Origin: Paragemmobacter straminiformis
GTDB lineage: Bacteria; Pseudomonadota; Alphaproteobacteria; Rhodobacterales; Rhodobacteraceae
Direction: 5' to 3'
DNA: 64,000 bases
Assembly (NCBI RefSeq): GCF_014243445.1
Contig: NZ_JACLQD010000005.1
Coordinates: 1-64,000 of the forward strand
A program made the position numbers and the translations under genes. The first letter of the stretch is position 1. Each line of letters begins with the position of its first letter. Below are positions 1 to 9,625 of the stretch, piece after piece. The notes under the pieces are model-generated. The model did no database searches. It was given only the letters and a program-made list of their open reading frames with translations, and had not been told where the DNA came from.

Positions 1-400
1 TCTGCCCCGTGGCGTTCATGTCATTGTCGATGGCCTGCTTGCCGCAAAGCACCAGACCCGGACCCTCTTCCTTGACCACGGCCGCCAGCAGCTTGGCCAC
101 GGAAAGGGGTTCGATGTCGGTATGCACGTCCGCCGCCGCCTCGATCAGGATGGCACGGTCGGCACCCATCGCCAGCGCGGTCCGCAAGGTCTCCTGCGAC
201 TGCTTCACGCCGATCGAGACCACGACAACCTCGGTCGCGATCCCCTTCTCGCGCAGACGAATCGCCTCTTCCACGGCAATCTCGTCAAAGGGGTTCATCG
301 ACATCTTCACATTCGCCAGATCGACCCCCGATCCGTCCGCCTTAACACGGACCTTCACGTTGTAGTCGATCACCCGTTTGACAGGCACCAGAACCTTCAT
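1..400 (-). CDS. etfB: Electron transfer flavoprotein beta subunit, N-terminal part
   Basis: The gene runs off the left edge, so only about the first 133 residues are present. The start is the ATG at 398-400 (minus strand), giving [16 protein letters not shown]. The sequence continues with [14 protein letters not shown] and [16 protein letters not shown], both typical of the ETF beta chain. EtfAB is a soluble FAD/AMP heterodimer that takes electrons from acyl-CoA and related dehydrogenases and passes them to ETF-ubiquinone oxidoreductase. etfA is expected just outside the window. The upstream neighbour on the same strand is the cobalamin adenosyltransferase, about 130 bases away. The identification rests on the family signature; the missing C-terminus simply reflects the window edge. 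Confidence 0.93.
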   Translation of the reverse strand, partial: MKVLVPVKRVIDYNVKVRVKADGSGVDLANVKMSMNPFDEIAVEEAIRLREKGIATEVVVVSIGVKQSQETLRTALAMGADRAILIEAAADVHTDIEPLSVAKLLAAVVKEEGPGLVLCGKQAIDNDMNATGQ

Positions 401-532
401 GCGGAAATCTCCCTGTTCGGGCCCGCGCGGGGCCTATTCAAGCTCTCGCGGCCTAAGTAATGAATCGCGCGGGCAGACAACAGACCAAATGCGACAGCAA
501 ATCGCGGCGCTACGTCGCGTTCTACCGGCCGT

Positions 533-1111
533 TCACCCCTCGCGGGTCAGTCCGGGCACCCAAAGGACATCATCCTTGCCGTCGTTGTTGGCGATCCGGC
601 CTGCGACGAAGAACCAGTCCGACAGCCGGTTGAGGTATTTGACCGCCTCGGGGTTGACCGATTCCATCGTCGCCGTCTCGACCACCAGCCGCTCGGCGCG
701 GCGGCAGACGGTGCGGCACAGGTGCATCTGCGCGGCCAACCGCGACCCGCCCGGCAGGATGAACGACCGCAGCGGCGTCAGCCGCGTGTTCATCGCGTCG
801 ATCTCGCGCTCCAGCCGCAGCACCTGCGCCTCTTGCATCCGCAAGGGCGTATAGGGCAACTGCGCGTCAAGATGCATGTCGGGCGTGCAAAGGTCGGCCC
901 CCAGATCGAACAGATCGTTCGACACCCGCGCCAGCGCAAGTTCGATCTCGCCTTCCGCGAATTGCCGCGCCAGACCGACGGTGGCATTGGTTTCGTCCAC
1001 CGTCCCGTAGGCCGAAACCCGCAGCGAGTGTTTTGCGACCCGCGCGCCGTTGCCCAGCGCGGTTTCGCCCGCGTCACCCGTCTTGGTGTAGATCTTCGAC
1101 AGAACGACCAT
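533..1111 (-). CDS. PduO-type ATP:cob(I)alamin adenosyltransferase
   Basis: 192 residues. It transfers the 5'-deoxyadenosyl group of ATP to cob(I)alamin, making adenosylcobalamin in the cytoplasm. The N-terminal ATP-binding stretch IYTKTGDAGETAL and the C-terminal motif YLNRLSDWFFVAGR are the hallmarks of the PduO/MMAB family, which is distinct from the CobA/BtuR fold. The length is normal for the family. Its ATG overlaps the stop of the upstream HIG1-domain gene in a TGATG junction, so the two are probably translated together. The order etfB, adenosyltransferase, HIG1 protein is familiar from Rhodobacterales genomes (recalled, not searched). No B12 riboswitch was recognised upstream. Confidence 0.93.
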   Translation of the reverse strand: MVVLSKIYTKTGDAGETALGNGARVAKHSLRVSAYGTVDETNATVGLARQFAEGEIELALARVSNDLFDLGADLCTPDMHLDAQLPYTPLRMQEAQVLRLEREIDAMNTRLTPLRSFILPGGSRLAAQMHLCRTVCRRAERLVVETATMESVNPEAVKYLNRLSDWFFVAGRIANNDGKDDVLWVPGLTREG

Positions 1112-1314
1112 CAGCGACCCCCGTGGAAATAGGCAAAAGCCACGATCACCGCCACCGCCACCGCCTGCGCGATGATCCGGTAGCGCATCAGCTTGTTGGC
1201 ATTCCTGCGGTTGAACTCGCCCCCTTTGGCGAAGCTGCCGATGCCGAACATCAGGATCGCCAGCACGACAAGCGCCGAAACCGAGGCGAGAATGAACAAC
1301 GGGTCGCCCGACAT
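1111..1314 (-). CDS. HIG1-domain twin transmembrane protein
   Basis: 67 residues. There are two hydrophobic helices, roughly residues 5-25 and 46-63, joined by a short basic loop containing GGEFNRRNANKLMRYRI. That loop resembles the RRN...LMR signature of the HIG_1_N family, whose eukaryotic members assist respiratory supercomplexes. The bacterial role is not established, so only an inner-membrane location is inferred. The gene ends in a one-base overlap with the start of the adenosyltransferase gene. The short length is normal for the bacterial twin-TM form. Confidence 0.8.
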   Translation of the reverse strand: MSGDPLFILASVSALVVLAILMFGIGSFAKGGEFNRRNANKLMRYRIIAQAVAVAVIVAFAYFHGGR

Positions 1315-1408
1315 GGCAGTGATCCTTTCCGTAATCTCTCTGGGCGTGATCTAGGGGGGATCGGGCAAAAAGCGAAAGGGGAAAACGAGAAATCTTTTCC
1401 CCGACGCC

Positions 1409-2233
1409 CTAGCCGTTCCGCGCGATCACAAGGTCAAGCGCCCATGTCGGCAGAATGCGGCGCAACAGCCCCGCGATATGCGTCGGCGTGGTGACGTAAT
1501 AGCGCGCCCTTGGCCGCGCGCTTTCCACCGCATGCACCAGCTTTTCGGTCACCGCACTTGGCGCAAGCTCAAAGGCATCCGGCCCGCGCCTGTTGTAAAG
1601 CCGGTCGCGCAGCCTTTCGTAATCGGCACGGCGGGCCGACGCCTCCCAGTCGATCCATTTCTCGAAATGCGGGATGGCGTTCTGGCGGAATTTCGTCCCG
1701 ATGGGGCCCGGCTCGATCAGCGCCACCGCGATCCCGGTTCCGGCCAGTTCCATCCGCAGCACATCGGTCAGCCCCTCGAGGCCGAATTTCGTCGCCACAT
1801 AGGCCCCGCGCCAGGCTGCCCCCACGATGCCCAGAACCGACGAGCATTGCACGATCCGCCCATGCCCCTGCGCCCGCATCACCGGAATGACGCGCCGCGT
1901 CAGGTCGTGCCAGCCGAACAGGTTCACCTCGAAAATCTCGCGCAAGGCGCCGCGCGGCAAATCCTCGACGGCACCGGGCACGGCATAGGCCCCGTTGTTG
2001 AACAGCGCGTCAAGCGTGCCGCCCGTGCGGTCCAGCACTTCGGCCAATGCGGTCTCGATGCTGGCCTCGTCGGCATAGTCCAGCCGGAAACTCTCGAACC
2101 CCTCGCCGCGCAGCCTGTCGCAATCGGCCTCTTGCCGGCAGGTGGCAAAGACGCGCCAGCCCCGCGCCCGCATCCCCAAGGCCGCATCCAGCCCGATGCC
2201 CGAGGAACAGCCCGTAATCAGGATCGACCGCAT
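1409..2233 (-). CDS. SDR family oxidoreductase
   Basis: 274 residues, starting at the ATG at 2231-2233 ([14 protein letters not shown]). An in-frame ATG exists 60 bases further upstream, but the chosen start puts the Rossmann beta-strand directly at the N-terminus as usual. The glycine motif TGCSSGIG binds NAD(P), LFNNGAY stands for the NNAG motif, and YVATK is the catalytic Tyr-x-x-x-Lys. The substrate cannot be read from sequence; the C-terminal extension ([18 protein letters not shown]) resembles the retinol/short-chain dehydrogenase-like branch that handles hydrophobic substrates. The 5' region carries a 13-bp minisatellite that also contains the stop codon of the next gene upstream. Confidence 0.88.
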   Translation of the reverse strand: MRSILITGCSSGIGLDAALGMRARGWRVFATCRQEADCDRLRGEGFESFRLDYADEASIETALAEVLDRTGGTLDALFNNGAYAVPGAVEDLPRGALREIFEVNLFGWHDLTRRVIPVMRAQGHGRIVQCSSVLGIVGAAWRGAYVATKFGLEGLTDVLRMELAGTGIAVALIEPGPIGTKFRQNAIPHFEKWIDWEASARRADYERLRDRLYNRRGPDAFELAPSAVTEKLVHAVESARPRARYYVTTPTHIAGLLRRILPTWALDLVIARNG

Positions 2234-2298
2234 AGCAAACTCTCCCCGCGAAACGCGACAGGCTTTCTTAGGCGCTGGGGCGGCGCTTGGCAAATCCC

Positions 2299-2363
2299 GG
2301 CCCCGTCATTTGGCCCCGTCATTTGGCCCCGTCATTTGGCCCCGTCATCCGGCCCCGTCATCC
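2299..2363. repeat. 13-bp tandem repeat, five copies
   Basis: Five head-to-tail 13-base units with the core GGCCCCGTCAT. The first three end in TT and the last two in CC. The array lies between the SH3-protein gene and the SDR gene, both on the minus strand. The TGA stop of the SH3 gene (2358-2360) is inside the last unit. Unit length is not a multiple of three, which fits a non-coding minisatellite. A second 13-bp array occurs at 49753-49798. Confidence 0.95.
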
Positions 2364-2912
2364 GGCCGTGGCCAGTCGCGTTTCCGCAGGGGGTGCATCG
2401 GTCAAAAGCGACTTGTGGACAAAGCCCGCAACGGTGCCATCGGCGGCGCGCAGGCGCACCCAGCCGTTCGGCTCGGACCACAGCACCCAGACTTCGCCCC
2501 CGCGACCGATCTTGCCGGCAAGGGCGCTGCGCTTGTTCGGGCCAGAGCGGACATTGGCGGTATTGGCCGTAACCCAGCGCCGCGCGAGGTTGGCAGGTTC
2601 GGCGGGCGCCATCGCGGTCTTGTGGCGGTCAAGCGTCGCCAGCACCAGCGCCGCCAGCCTTTCGTTCGCCGTGACGCGCGCGGGCAAATTTTTTGCGGCA
2701 GGCACCGCCCCGCCATGCCCCGCGGCTTCGGTCACCTGCGGGCCGATCCGCACGGGGCGCTTCGGCGCGGGCAAGACGCGGATGCCGCTTTCGCGTCCTT
2801 GCGCGGCCATGACCACGGGCGCGACCGCCGAAGTTTTCCGCGCGGGGCCATCGCCCCAGATCACCATGCCGCAATACAGCGCCAGACACAGCGACACCAA
2901 CAACTTGAACAC
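2358..2912 (-). CDS. Secreted or membrane-anchored SH3-domain protein
   Basis: About 184 residues from the GTG at 2910-2912 ([20 protein letters not shown]), which is preceded by a GGGGTAAGAG stretch that can serve as ribosome binding site. Longer ATG starts at 2966 and 3005 stay open, but they would put a basic tail before the signal or anchor helix and run toward parC. The N-terminus is one hydrophobic helix. The C-terminal half has a bacterial SH3 (SH3b) pattern: [23 protein letters not shown], read here as blocks around TANVRSGP and GWVRL. Such proteins bind cell-wall or periplasmic partners; no specific role is known. The stop codon sits in a 13-bp tandem repeat. Divergent from parC. Confidence 0.75.
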   Translation of the reverse strand: MFKLLVSLCLALYCGMVIWGDGPARKTSAVAPVVMAAQGRESGIRVLPAPKRPVRIGPQVTEAAGHGGAVPAAKNLPARVTANERLAALVLATLDRHKTAMAPAEPANLARRWVTANTANVRSGPNKRSALAGKIGRGGEVWVLWSEPNGWVRLRAADGTVAGFVHKSLLTDAPPAETRLATAG

Positions 2913-3047
2913 GACTCTTACCCCGAAACCGGCTACCGCGCGTTGAATAGCACGGCCCCGTGCCATCGCGTCAACGATTCCCGCCCTTGCGGCAGGCGTC
3001 CCCATTTCCGGCTGGACCGGACCGCTGCGGCGAATTACACAACATCC

Positions 3048-5351
3048 ATGTCAGAATTGCCCGAAGACCCCAATACTCAGTCCGTTACCCTGTCCGAACC
3101 GCTGTCCCGCGCCATCGGCGAGCGGTATCTGACCTATGCGCTGTCCACCATCATGCACCGCGCGCTTCCCGATGCGCGCGACGGGCTGAAACCGGTTCAC
3201 CGCCGCATCCTCTATGCGATGCGCGAATTGCGGCTGTCCGCGACGGGGGGCTTTCGCAAATCGGCCAAGATTTCCGGCGACGTCATGGGCAACTACCACC
3301 CGCATGGCGACGCCGCGATCTATGACGCGATGGCCCGTCTGGCGCAGGACTTCAACGTCCGCTACCCGCTGGTCGACGGGCAGGGCAACTTCGGCAACAT
3401 CGACGGCGACAATCCGGCCGCCTCGCGCTACACCGAAGCCCGCCTGACCGCGATCGCCGAAACCCTGATGGAGGGTCTGGCCGAGAACGCGGTCGACTTC
3501 CGCCCCAATTACGACGGCACGCTGGAAGAACCCGTGGTCATGCCCGCGTCCTTCCCGAACCTGCTGGCCAACGGCTCGTCGGGCATCGCGGTCGGCATGG
3601 CCACGAACATCCCGCCGCACAACCTCGACGAACTGGTGTCGGCCTGTCAGGCGATGCTGAAAGACCCCGATCTGTCCGACAGCGCCATCGTCGCCCTCGT
3701 TCCCGGCCCCGATTTCCCGACCGGCGGCGTGCTGGTCGAACCGCGCGAGAATATCCTCGAAGCCTATCGCACGGGGCGCGGATCCTTCCGCCTGCGTGCG
3801 AAATGGGAGGTCGAGGATCTCGGTCGCGGCATGTGGCAGATCGTCGTCACCGAAATTCCCTATCAGGTCGCGAAATCCAAGCTGATCGAAAAACTGGCCG
3901 AGGTGATCCAGACCAAGAAGGTTCCGATCCTCGCCGATGTCCGTGACGAATCCGCCGACGATGTCCGCATCATCCTCGAACCGCGCACCCGCACGGTCGA
4001 ACCCGAGATGCTGATGCAGATGCTGTTCCGCAACACCGATCTCGAGACCCGTTTCGCGCTCAACATGAACGTGCTGATCGACGGCAAGGTGCCCAAGGTC
4101 TGCTCGCTCAAAGAGGTGCTGCGCGCCTTCCTCGACCACCGCCGCGACGTGCTGAAACGCCGCTCCGAACACCGCGTCGAAAAGATCGACCACCGGCTCG
4201 AGGTGCTCGAAGGGCTTATCATCGCCTATCTGAACCTTGACCGCGTGATCGACATCATCCGCTACGACGAAGATCCCAAGGCCGCGCTCATGGCCGAAGA
4301 CTGGGGCAAGCCGCACAAGCGGGCCATGTCGGAAAAAGACTATGTCCCCCCCGCCGCAGCCGAGGGCGAGCTGACCGAACTGCAGGCCGAGTCGATCCTG
4401 AACATGCGCCTGCGGTCCTTGCGGCGTCTCGAAGAGATCGAGCTGAACCGCGAACGCGACACGCTGATGAAGGAACGCGCCGATCTGGCCGACCTTCTGG
4501 AAAGCGACCGCCGCCAGTGGAAGCGCATCGGCGAGGAACTCGAGGACATCCGCAAGAAATTCGGCAAGGACGCCCCCGGCGGCGCCCGCCGGACCCTCTT
4601 TGCCGACATGGGCGATGTCGAGGAAGTCCCCTTCGAGGCGATGATCGACCGCGAGCCGATCACCGTCATATGTTCGAAAATGGGCTGGATCCGCGCCATG
4701 AAAGGCCATGTCGCGCTGGATTCCGATGTGAAATTCAAGGACGGCGACGAAGGCCGCTTCCTGTTCCACGCCGAAACCACCGACAAGATCCTGCTTATCG
4801 GCTCGAACGGGCGCTTTTACACGCTCCTCGGCGCGAACCTTCCCGGCGGGCGCGGCATGGGCGAACCTGTGCGCCTGATGGTCGACCTGCCCAACGAATG
4901 CGAAATCACCGATCTGATGATCTTCCGCTCCGGCGAGAAGCTGCTGGTGGCCTCGACGGCGGGCGACGGTTTCATCGTCCCCTCTGAAGAGGTTCTGGCC
5001 CAGACCCGCGCGGGCAAGGCGGTTCTGACCCTGCGCGATGGCGTCAAGACCGCGCTGTGCCGCCGCGTCACGGGCGATACCGTCGCCGTGGTGGGCGACA
5101 ACCGCAAGGTTCTGATCTTCCCCTTGGCGGAACTGCCCGAAATGGCCAAGGGCAAGGGTGTCCGGCTCCAGAAATACAAGGACGGTGGCCTGTCGGACGC
5201 CATCACCTTCACGCTGGCCGATGGCCTGTCATGGAAAGACCCCGCAGGCCGCACCCGCACCGAAACCGTCCTGACCGACTGGCAAGGCCCCCGCGCCGGT
5301 TCGGGCAAGATGGCCCCGCGCGGCTTCCCGCGCGACAACCGCTTTACCTGA
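3048..5351 (+). CDS. parC: DNA topoisomerase IV subunit A
   Basis: 767 residues from ATG 3048 ([10 protein letters not shown]). With ParE it decatenates and relaxes DNA using ATP. The winged-helix/tower core includes [12 protein letters not shown] (residues 78-88) and the catalytic tyrosine Tyr128 in ASRYTEARL. It is called ParC rather than GyrA because it lacks a GyrA-box (QRRGGKG), is shorter than alphaproteobacterial GyrA, and has the [11 protein letters not shown] and [13 protein letters not shown] stretches typical of ParC. The residue equivalent to E. coli ParC Ser80 is alanine (Ala89), a position linked to quinolone sensitivity. The start was chosen over a long upstream open frame because that extension is a shadow of the minus-strand SH3 gene. 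Confidence 0.92.
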   Translation: MSELPEDPNTQSVTLSEPLSRAIGERYLTYALSTIMHRALPDARDGLKPVHRRILYAMRELRLSATGGFRKSAKISGDVMGNYHPHGDAAIYDAMARLAQDFNVRYPLVDGQGNFGNIDGDNPAASRYTEARLTAIAETLMEGLAENAVDFRPNYDGTLEEPVVMPASFPNLLANGSSGIAVGMATNIPPHNLDELVSACQAMLKDPDLSDSAIVALVPGPDFPTGGVLVEPRENILEAYRTGRGSFRLRAKWEVEDLGRGMWQIVVTEIPYQVAKSKLIEKLAEVIQTKKVPILADVRDESADDVRIILEPRTRTVEPEMLMQMLFRNTDLETRFALNMNVLIDGKVPKVCSLKEVLRAFLDHRRDVLKRRSEHRVEKIDHRLEVLEGLIIAYLNLDRVIDIIRYDEDPKAALMAEDWGKPHKRAMSEKDYVPPAAAEGELTELQAESILNMRLRSLRRLEEIELNRERDTLMKERADLADLLESDRRQWKRIGEELEDIRKKFGKDAPGGARRTLFADMGDVEEVPFEAMIDREPITVICSKMGWIRAMKGHVALDSDVKFKDGDEGRFLFHAETTDKILLIGSNGRFYTLLGANLPGGRGMGEPVRLMVDLPNECEITDLMIFRSGEKLLVASTAGDGFIVPSEEVLAQTRAGKAVLTLRDGVKTALCRRVTGDTVAVVGDNRKVLIFPLAELPEMAKGKGVRLQKYKDGGLSDAITFTLADGLSWKDPAGRTRTETVLTDWQGPRAGSGKMAPRGFPRDNRFT

Positions 5352-5391
5352 CGGGCGACCCCCAACAACGAAACGCCCCGAAACGAAACGC

Positions 5392-5415
5392 CCGGAACCA
5401 AGGGCATGGCTCCGG
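5392..5415 (+). terminator. Possible weak terminator hairpin after parC
   Basis: CCGGA (5392-5396) can pair with TCCGG (5411-5415), with a further CCA/TGG pairing inside. No U-run follows, so termination is unproven. The spacer 5352-5555 otherwise shows a short direct repeat (GAAACGCCC twice near 5380-5393) and no gene. Confidence 0.25.
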
Positions 5416-5555
5416 GACGCGCACTCGTACGACACATACTCTTTACGGCCGCCGTTGGGCGGTATCGATATTCCTATACAAAAGTGCAACAAGCACAACC
5501 TATCCGAAAGTTCCCGCGCGCCAAGTCAAGTGCACGTGGCAAGGATGTGACACAG

Positions 5556-6914
5556 TCACACGGGCGTCGCCTGCAACCAGACCCCGCCTTCGGGCCGTAG
5601 CGTCAGGATCATGACGGGCTTCGGATCGCGACCGCGCACGGGGTCGAAACGGAACCGCGCCAGCAGCGTCGCAAGGATGATTACCGCCTCTTGCAGCGCG
5701 AAATTCGCCCCGATGCAGATGCGCGGCCCGTCGCCGAAGGGCAGATAGGCGAAGCGCTCGCCCTTGTAGCCGCCGGCAAAACGGTCGGGGTCGAAGCGGT
5801 CGGGGTCGGGCCACAGCTTGTGGTGGCGATGCAGCGCATAGATGGGCAAGATCACCGTATCCCCGCGCCGCACCTCGCGCCCGCACAGCTCGTCTGCCGC
5901 CCGCGCCGTGCGCGACAGGAAGGCGGCGGGCGGATACATCCGCAACGCCTCGTCCACCACTTGCCGGATATAGGGCAGGGCGGCCACATCCGCCGCCACC
6001 GCCGCCCGATCTCCCAGCACGCCCCGCGCCTCGGCCCGCGCCCGCTCTTGCACGGTTTGGTCAAAGGCGCACAGGTAAAGCGACCATGCCAACGTCAGCG
6101 CGGTCGTCTCGTGCCCCGCGACGATAAAGGTCAGCAGGTTGTCGCGCAGCTCGGCCGTCGTCATCCGGCGGCCGCTCTTGGGGTCCGCGCCCTCCATCAT
6201 CAGGTCCAGCAGGTCCGGAATCTCCGGCCCGCCCTCGGCCTTGCGCCGCTCGATTGCGCCATCGGCCACCCGCTTCATCTCGCGCACACCGCTCTGCGAC
6301 AGCATCCGCGACGGGCGCGGCAGCCATGTCGGCGCGCCGATCACATCCAGAAACGACACTTTCGCCGTCTGCGAAATGTAGCTCTCGATGGATTTGTGGA
6401 TCGCGTCACGGTCAAACCCGCCCCCGCCCGAAAAGGTCACATCCGAAATCACCTCGAAGGTCGCGGTCACCATCTCGTCGAACACATCGACCGCGCGGCC
6501 CACCGTGCCGCCGATCCGCGCCACCGCCCGCGTCGCCGCCGCCGTCATCACGGGGGCCAGCGCCGCCACGTTGCGATGGCTGAACACGGGCGCCGCCGTC
6601 CGCCGCTGCCACAGCCATTCCTGCCCCTCGGCCACGAACATCGACTTGCCGATGCCGGGCTCCAGAATCAGCTTGGTCACATCCGACTTCGGATACTCCT
6701 CGACCTTGTCGCGCAGGATCCGCTTCAGCGCCTCGGGGTCCATCACCATATGCCACCGTTTGCCCGTCACCCCCGAGATGATCGGCGCATGGGTGGCGAT
6801 TTCGGGGATCAGCTCCAGCACGTTCCGCCGCCCTGCCCGCAGGGTTCCGAACACGCCCAAAGGCTCGGTCGCCAAGGGCACGCGCACAGGCAGAATGTCG
6901 GGCGAGTCGAGCAT
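5556..6914 (-). CDS. Cytochrome P450
   Basis: 452 residues from the ATG at 6912-6914 (MLDSPDILPV). The frame is open further upstream but that part overlaps the divergent lipoprotein gene. The I-helix oxygen-activation motif is AGHETTAL, the K-helix ExxR is in EALRMYPP, and the heme-thiolate loop is FGDGPRICIGANFA, with the cysteine as axial ligand. The protein is a soluble monooxygenase of the E-class type by its heme loop. No ferredoxin or ferredoxin reductase gene lies beside it, so its redox partner must be elsewhere. Substrate unknown; relatives with similar loops act on fatty acids or terpenoids, which is only a guess here. Confidence 0.92.
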   Translation of the reverse strand: MLDSPDILPVRVPLATEPLGVFGTLRAGRRNVLELIPEIATHAPIISGVTGKRWHMVMDPEALKRILRDKVEEYPKSDVTKLILEPGIGKSMFVAEGQEWLWQRRTAAPVFSHRNVAALAPVMTAAATRAVARIGGTVGRAVDVFDEMVTATFEVISDVTFSGGGGFDRDAIHKSIESYISQTAKVSFLDVIGAPTWLPRPSRMLSQSGVREMKRVADGAIERRKAEGGPEIPDLLDLMMEGADPKSGRRMTTAELRDNLLTFIVAGHETTALTLAWSLYLCAFDQTVQERARAEARGVLGDRAAVAADVAALPYIRQVVDEALRMYPPAAFLSRTARAADELCGREVRRGDTVILPIYALHRHHKLWPDPDRFDPDRFAGGYKGERFAYLPFGDGPRICIGANFALQEAVIILATLLARFRFDPVRGRDPKPVMILTLRPEGGVWLQATPV

Positions 6915-7050
6915 GTGAACCTCATTTCCGTTCCCTGTAAGATAGGCGCTGCCCCCCTTTCGGAAAGGCCACGATTGCGCGACGGGGCGGCTGCGGCTAT
7001 CCAGACCAGCGGGCTCTTGCTCGGCCCCCCACACAGGAACCGGAAAATCC

Positions 7051-7710
7051 ATGCGCGCACTCCGTCTGACGGCCCTCTGCCTTGGCCTTGCCCTGACCGC
7101 GGCCTGCCAGAAGAACGACCTCAAGGATCCTCCGGCCCCCTTGGGCAACTTCGCCCTCGGGCTGAACATCGTCGTGGCCGACAACGTGCAGAAAGTGCCG
7201 ATCTCGCGCAACGCGACCCCCGACGAATGGGAGACCGCGATGAAACAGGCCGTCTCCGACCGTTTCGGGCGCTACTCGGGCAGCAAACTCTACAACATCG
7301 GCATTTCCGTCGACGGCTACGCGCTTGCGCCTCCGGGCATTCCCGTCGTCGCCGCGCCGAAATCGGTGCTGGTCATCACGGCCAACATCTGGGACGACGC
7401 CGCCCAGACCAAACTGAACGTCGAGGGCAAGCAGATCACCGTTTTCGAAAGCCTCTCGGGCGAGACCGTGATCGGCACGGGCCTGACGCGCAACAAGAAG
7501 CAGCAGATGGAAGCCCTGTCCTACAACGCCGTGAAGAAGGTCGAGGAATGGTTGCTCGACAATCCCGAATGGTTCGGCCTTCCGCCCGGCTATCGTCCCT
7601 CGGGGCCGCGCACCGCGCCCAAGTTCGACATGGACGCCCCGCCGCTGCCCGCAGCCGACCCCTCGGCCCGCCCGCCGGTGCGGCCGGTCGTTCCCGCTCC
7701 GGCGGGCTGA
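7051..7710 (+). CDS. Predicted lipoprotein, function unknown
   Basis: 219 residues. A signal peptide (MRALRLTALCLGLALTAAC) ends in a lipobox with Cys19 as the lipidation site, so the protein should be anchored to a periplasmic membrane face. The middle part alternates beta-like segments with a helix (PDEWETAMKQAVSDRFGRY), and the C-terminus is proline-rich (PAADPSARPPVRPVVPAP). I do not recognise a characterised family; similar lipoproteins seem common in Rhodobacterales (recalled). It is divergent from the P450 gene and followed by the tuf promoter region. Confidence 0.75.
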   Translation: MRALRLTALCLGLALTAACQKNDLKDPPAPLGNFALGLNIVVADNVQKVPISRNATPDEWETAMKQAVSDRFGRYSGSKLYNIGISVDGYALAPPGIPVVAAPKSVLVITANIWDDAAQTKLNVEGKQITVFESLSGETVIGTGLTRNKKQQMEALSYNAVKKVEEWLLDNPEWFGLPPGYRPSGPRTAPKFDMDAPPLPAADPSARPPVRPVVPAPAG

Positions 7711-7741
7711 ACCGCGCCCCCGCGTCATTGCGCCTTTCGGC

Positions 7742-7770
7742 TTGATTTTCCCCTTGCGGCGGCATAAGTC
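7742..7770 (+). promoter_or_regulatory. Candidate promoter of tuf copy 1
   Basis: TTGATT at 7742-7747 and TAAGTC at 7765-7770 are separated by exactly 17 bases. The same pair of hexamers, with one change, is seen before tRNA-Trp, and TAAGTC recurs before rpsM. A GCGGCG/CGCCGC inverted repeat overlaps the downstream half. Confidence 0.5.
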
Positions 7771-7822
7771 GCCGCCCGTGTAGCACAGGGCCACATCGGC
7801 CCCCCAAATTCGAGGCCCGACC

Positions 7823-8998
7823 ATGGCAAAGGCAAAGTTTGAACGGACCAAACCGCACGTCAACATCGGCACGATCGGCCACGTTGACCACGGCAAGACG
7901 ACGCTGACGGCGGCGATCACCAAGTACTTCGGCGAATTCCGCGCTTACGACCAGATCGACGGCGCCCCGGAAGAGCGCGCGCGCGGGATCACGATCTCGA
8001 CGGCGCACGTTGAATACGAGACCGAGAACCGTCACTACGCGCACGTCGACTGCCCCGGCCACGCCGACTATGTGAAGAACATGATCACGGGCGCCGCCCA
8101 GATGGACGGCGCGATCCTCGTCTGCGCCGCGTCCGACGGCCCGATGCCGCAAACGCGCGAGCACATCCTGCTCGGCCGCCAGGTGGGTATCCCCTACATG
8201 GTCTGCTACATGAACAAGGTCGACCTTGTTGATGACGCGGAACTGATCGAACTCGTGGAAATGGAACTGCGCGAGCTGTTCTCGTCCTACGAATACCCGG
8301 GCGACGATATCCCGATCATCAAGGGCTCGGCCCACCAGGCGATGATCGGCGAGCGCAAGGACATCGGTGAAGACTCGATCCGCGCGCTTCTGGCGGCGGT
8401 CGACTCCTACATCCCGACGCCGGCGCGTGCGATCGACCAGCCCTTCCTGATGCCGATCGAAGACGTGTTCTCGATCTCGGGCCGTGGCACGGTTGTGACG
8501 GGCCGCATCGAGCGTGGCGTGATCAACGTCGGCGACGAAGTCGAAATCGTCGGCATCCGCGACACGAAGAAATCGACCTGCACGGGCGTCGAGATGTTCC
8601 GCAAGCTGCTTGACCGCGGTGAAGCCGGCGACAACGTCGGCGTGCTGCTGCGCGGCATCGACCGCGAAGGCGTCGAGCGCGGCCAGGTGCTGTGCAAGCC
8701 GAAGTCGGTGAACCCGCACACGAAGTTCGAAGCCGAAGCCTACATCCTGACCAAGGAAGAAGGCGGCCGCCACACCCCGTTCTTCGCCAACTACCGTCCG
8801 CAGTTCTACTTCCGCACGACCGACGTGACCGGGACCGTGCAACTGCCGGAAGGCACCGAGATGGTGATGCCGGGCGACAACCTGAAGTTCAACGTCGAAC
8901 TGATCGCCCCGATCGCGATGGAAGAGAAGCTCCGCTTCGCCATCCGTGAAGGCGGCCGCACCGTCGGCGCAGGCGTCGTCTCGAAAATCATCGAGTGA
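7823..8998 (+). CDS. tuf: Elongation factor Tu, copy 1
   Basis: 391 residues. It is a GTPase that delivers aminoacyl-tRNA to the ribosomal A site. The G1 loop [10 protein letters not shown], the [11 protein letters not shown] switch II segment and NKVD are intact, followed by the two beta-barrel domains. The protein is identical to copy 2 at 31451-32626. By eye the two genes differ at one silent base (T at 7945, C at 31573). This copy stands alone with its own candidate promoter and a strong terminator, close to tRNA-Trp and secE-nusG, the same neighbourhood as tufB of enteric bacteria. Confidence 0.98.
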   Translation: MAKAKFERTKPHVNIGTIGHVDHGKTTLTAAITKYFGEFRAYDQIDGAPEERARGITISTAHVEYETENRHYAHVDCPGHADYVKNMITGAAQMDGAILVCAASDGPMPQTREHILLGRQVGIPYMVCYMNKVDLVDDAELIELVEMELRELFSSYEYPGDDIPIIKGSAHQAMIGERKDIGEDSIRALLAAVDSYIPTPARAIDQPFLMPIEDVFSISGRGTVVTGRIERGVINVGDEVEIVGIRDTKKSTCTGVEMFRKLLDRGEAGDNVGVLLRGIDREGVERGQVLCKPKSVNPHTKFEAEAYILTKEEGGRHTPFFANYRPQFYFRTTDVTGTVQLPEGTEMVMPGDNLKFNVELIAPIAMEEKLRFAIREGGRTVGAGVVSKIIE

Positions 8999-9024
8999 CC
9001 GTCTGATCCGGTCGGACCGAACGG

Positions 9025-9055
9025 AACGCGCAGGGGGCAACCCCTGCGCGTTTTG
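9025..9055 (+). terminator. Rho-independent terminator of tuf copy 1
   Basis: A perfect 12-bp stem (9025-9036 with 9041-9052) closes a GCAA tetraloop and runs into TTTTGCTTT. It lies 26 bases after the tuf stop and points on the plus strand. Confidence 0.88.
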
Positions 9056-9058
9056 CTT

Positions 9059-9280
9059 TCAGGCCGTCAGCCGCCCGACGATGCGCCGCGCGATCGGCGC
9101 TACGACCAGCACGGTCGGAAAGGCCAGCGCCCATGACACCGCCCAGTTTCCCGCCCAAAGCGCGGGAAAATCGGGGCCAAGCCCGAGGGCGCGAAAGGTC
9201 GACAATCCCGACACGATGCAGGACATCAGCCCCGACAGGATGAAGCCGAACAGGATTTGCGAATAGCGGGCGGGGATCAT
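9059..9280 (-). CDS. DUF2798 family small membrane protein
   Basis: 73 residues from the ATG at 9278-9280 (MIPARYSQILFGFILSGLMS). Two transmembrane helices are visible, about residues 8-30 and 45-65. The RY...LFGFILSGLMSCIVSG start and the LWAGNWAVSWALAFP stretch between the helices match the DUF2798 pattern. Function unknown; inner-membrane location inferred. It is convergent with tuf copy 1 and lies between the tuf terminator and the tRNA-Trp promoter. Confidence 0.8.
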   Translation of the reverse strand: MIPARYSQILFGFILSGLMSCIVSGLSTFRALGLGPDFPALWAGNWAVSWALAFPTVLVVAPIARRIVGRLTA

Positions 9281-9359
9281 GGGGCAGGGGCCTTCCGAAG
9301 GAAAATGCAGCCCCCGCAATAGACCGCCATTTTCCCCGCGCCAAGCGCCCATTCGCCCC

Positions 9360-9388
9360 TTGATTTCCCCCCGCCCATGCCGTAACTC
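9360..9388 (+). promoter_or_regulatory. Candidate promoter of tRNA-Trp
   Basis: TTGATT (9360-9365) and TAACTC (9383-9388) have a 17-base spacer. The expected start of transcription falls a few bases before the tRNA at 9401. Confidence 0.6.
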
Positions 9389-9400
9389 GCCCTCAGGCCT

Positions 9401-9476
9401 AGGAGTTTAGCTCAGTTGGTAGAGCATCGGTCTCCAAAACCGAGGGTCGTGGGTTCGAGTCCCCCAACTCCTGCCA
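9401..9476 (+). tRNA. tRNA-Trp (anticodon CCA)
   Basis: 76 bases including an encoded CCA end. The acceptor arms 9401-9407 and 9466-9472 pair fully. The anticodon arm has TCGGT/ACCGA around the loop CTCCAAA, with anticodon CCA at 9434-9436, and the T-loop reads GGTTCGAGTCC. Its place between tuf and secE-nusG is conserved in many proteobacteria. Confidence 0.98.
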
Positions 9477-9625
9477 TCTTTCCCCCCGCCGTGTGATTTC
9501 GGGGGTGAAAGCGGGCCTTGCCGTCAAAAAGCCATAATTGACCCCGCCACTTGACCCCATGCGCCGCGTTTCGGGCGCAGCGGTCTTTTATCCGACGTCT
9601 GTCTTGTGTCTGTGCGAGTGATCCC

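Noticed and set aside
2299-2363. CRISPR array
   Set aside because: 13-base units without spacers: a tandem repeat, not a CRISPR.
2142-3047. N-terminal extension of parC over the SH3 gene
   Set aside because: It reads through the 13-bp repeat and the antisense of the SH3 gene; normal ParC starts at 3048.
3051-4769. 572-codon minus-strand open frame opposite parC
   Set aside because: Repetitive composition rich in D, V, G and H typical of antisense high-GC frames; parC on the other strand has full motifs.
5691-7745. 684-codon plus-strand frame opposite the P450 gene
   Set aside because: Very rich in R, H, P and Q, no domain, and overlaps two real genes.
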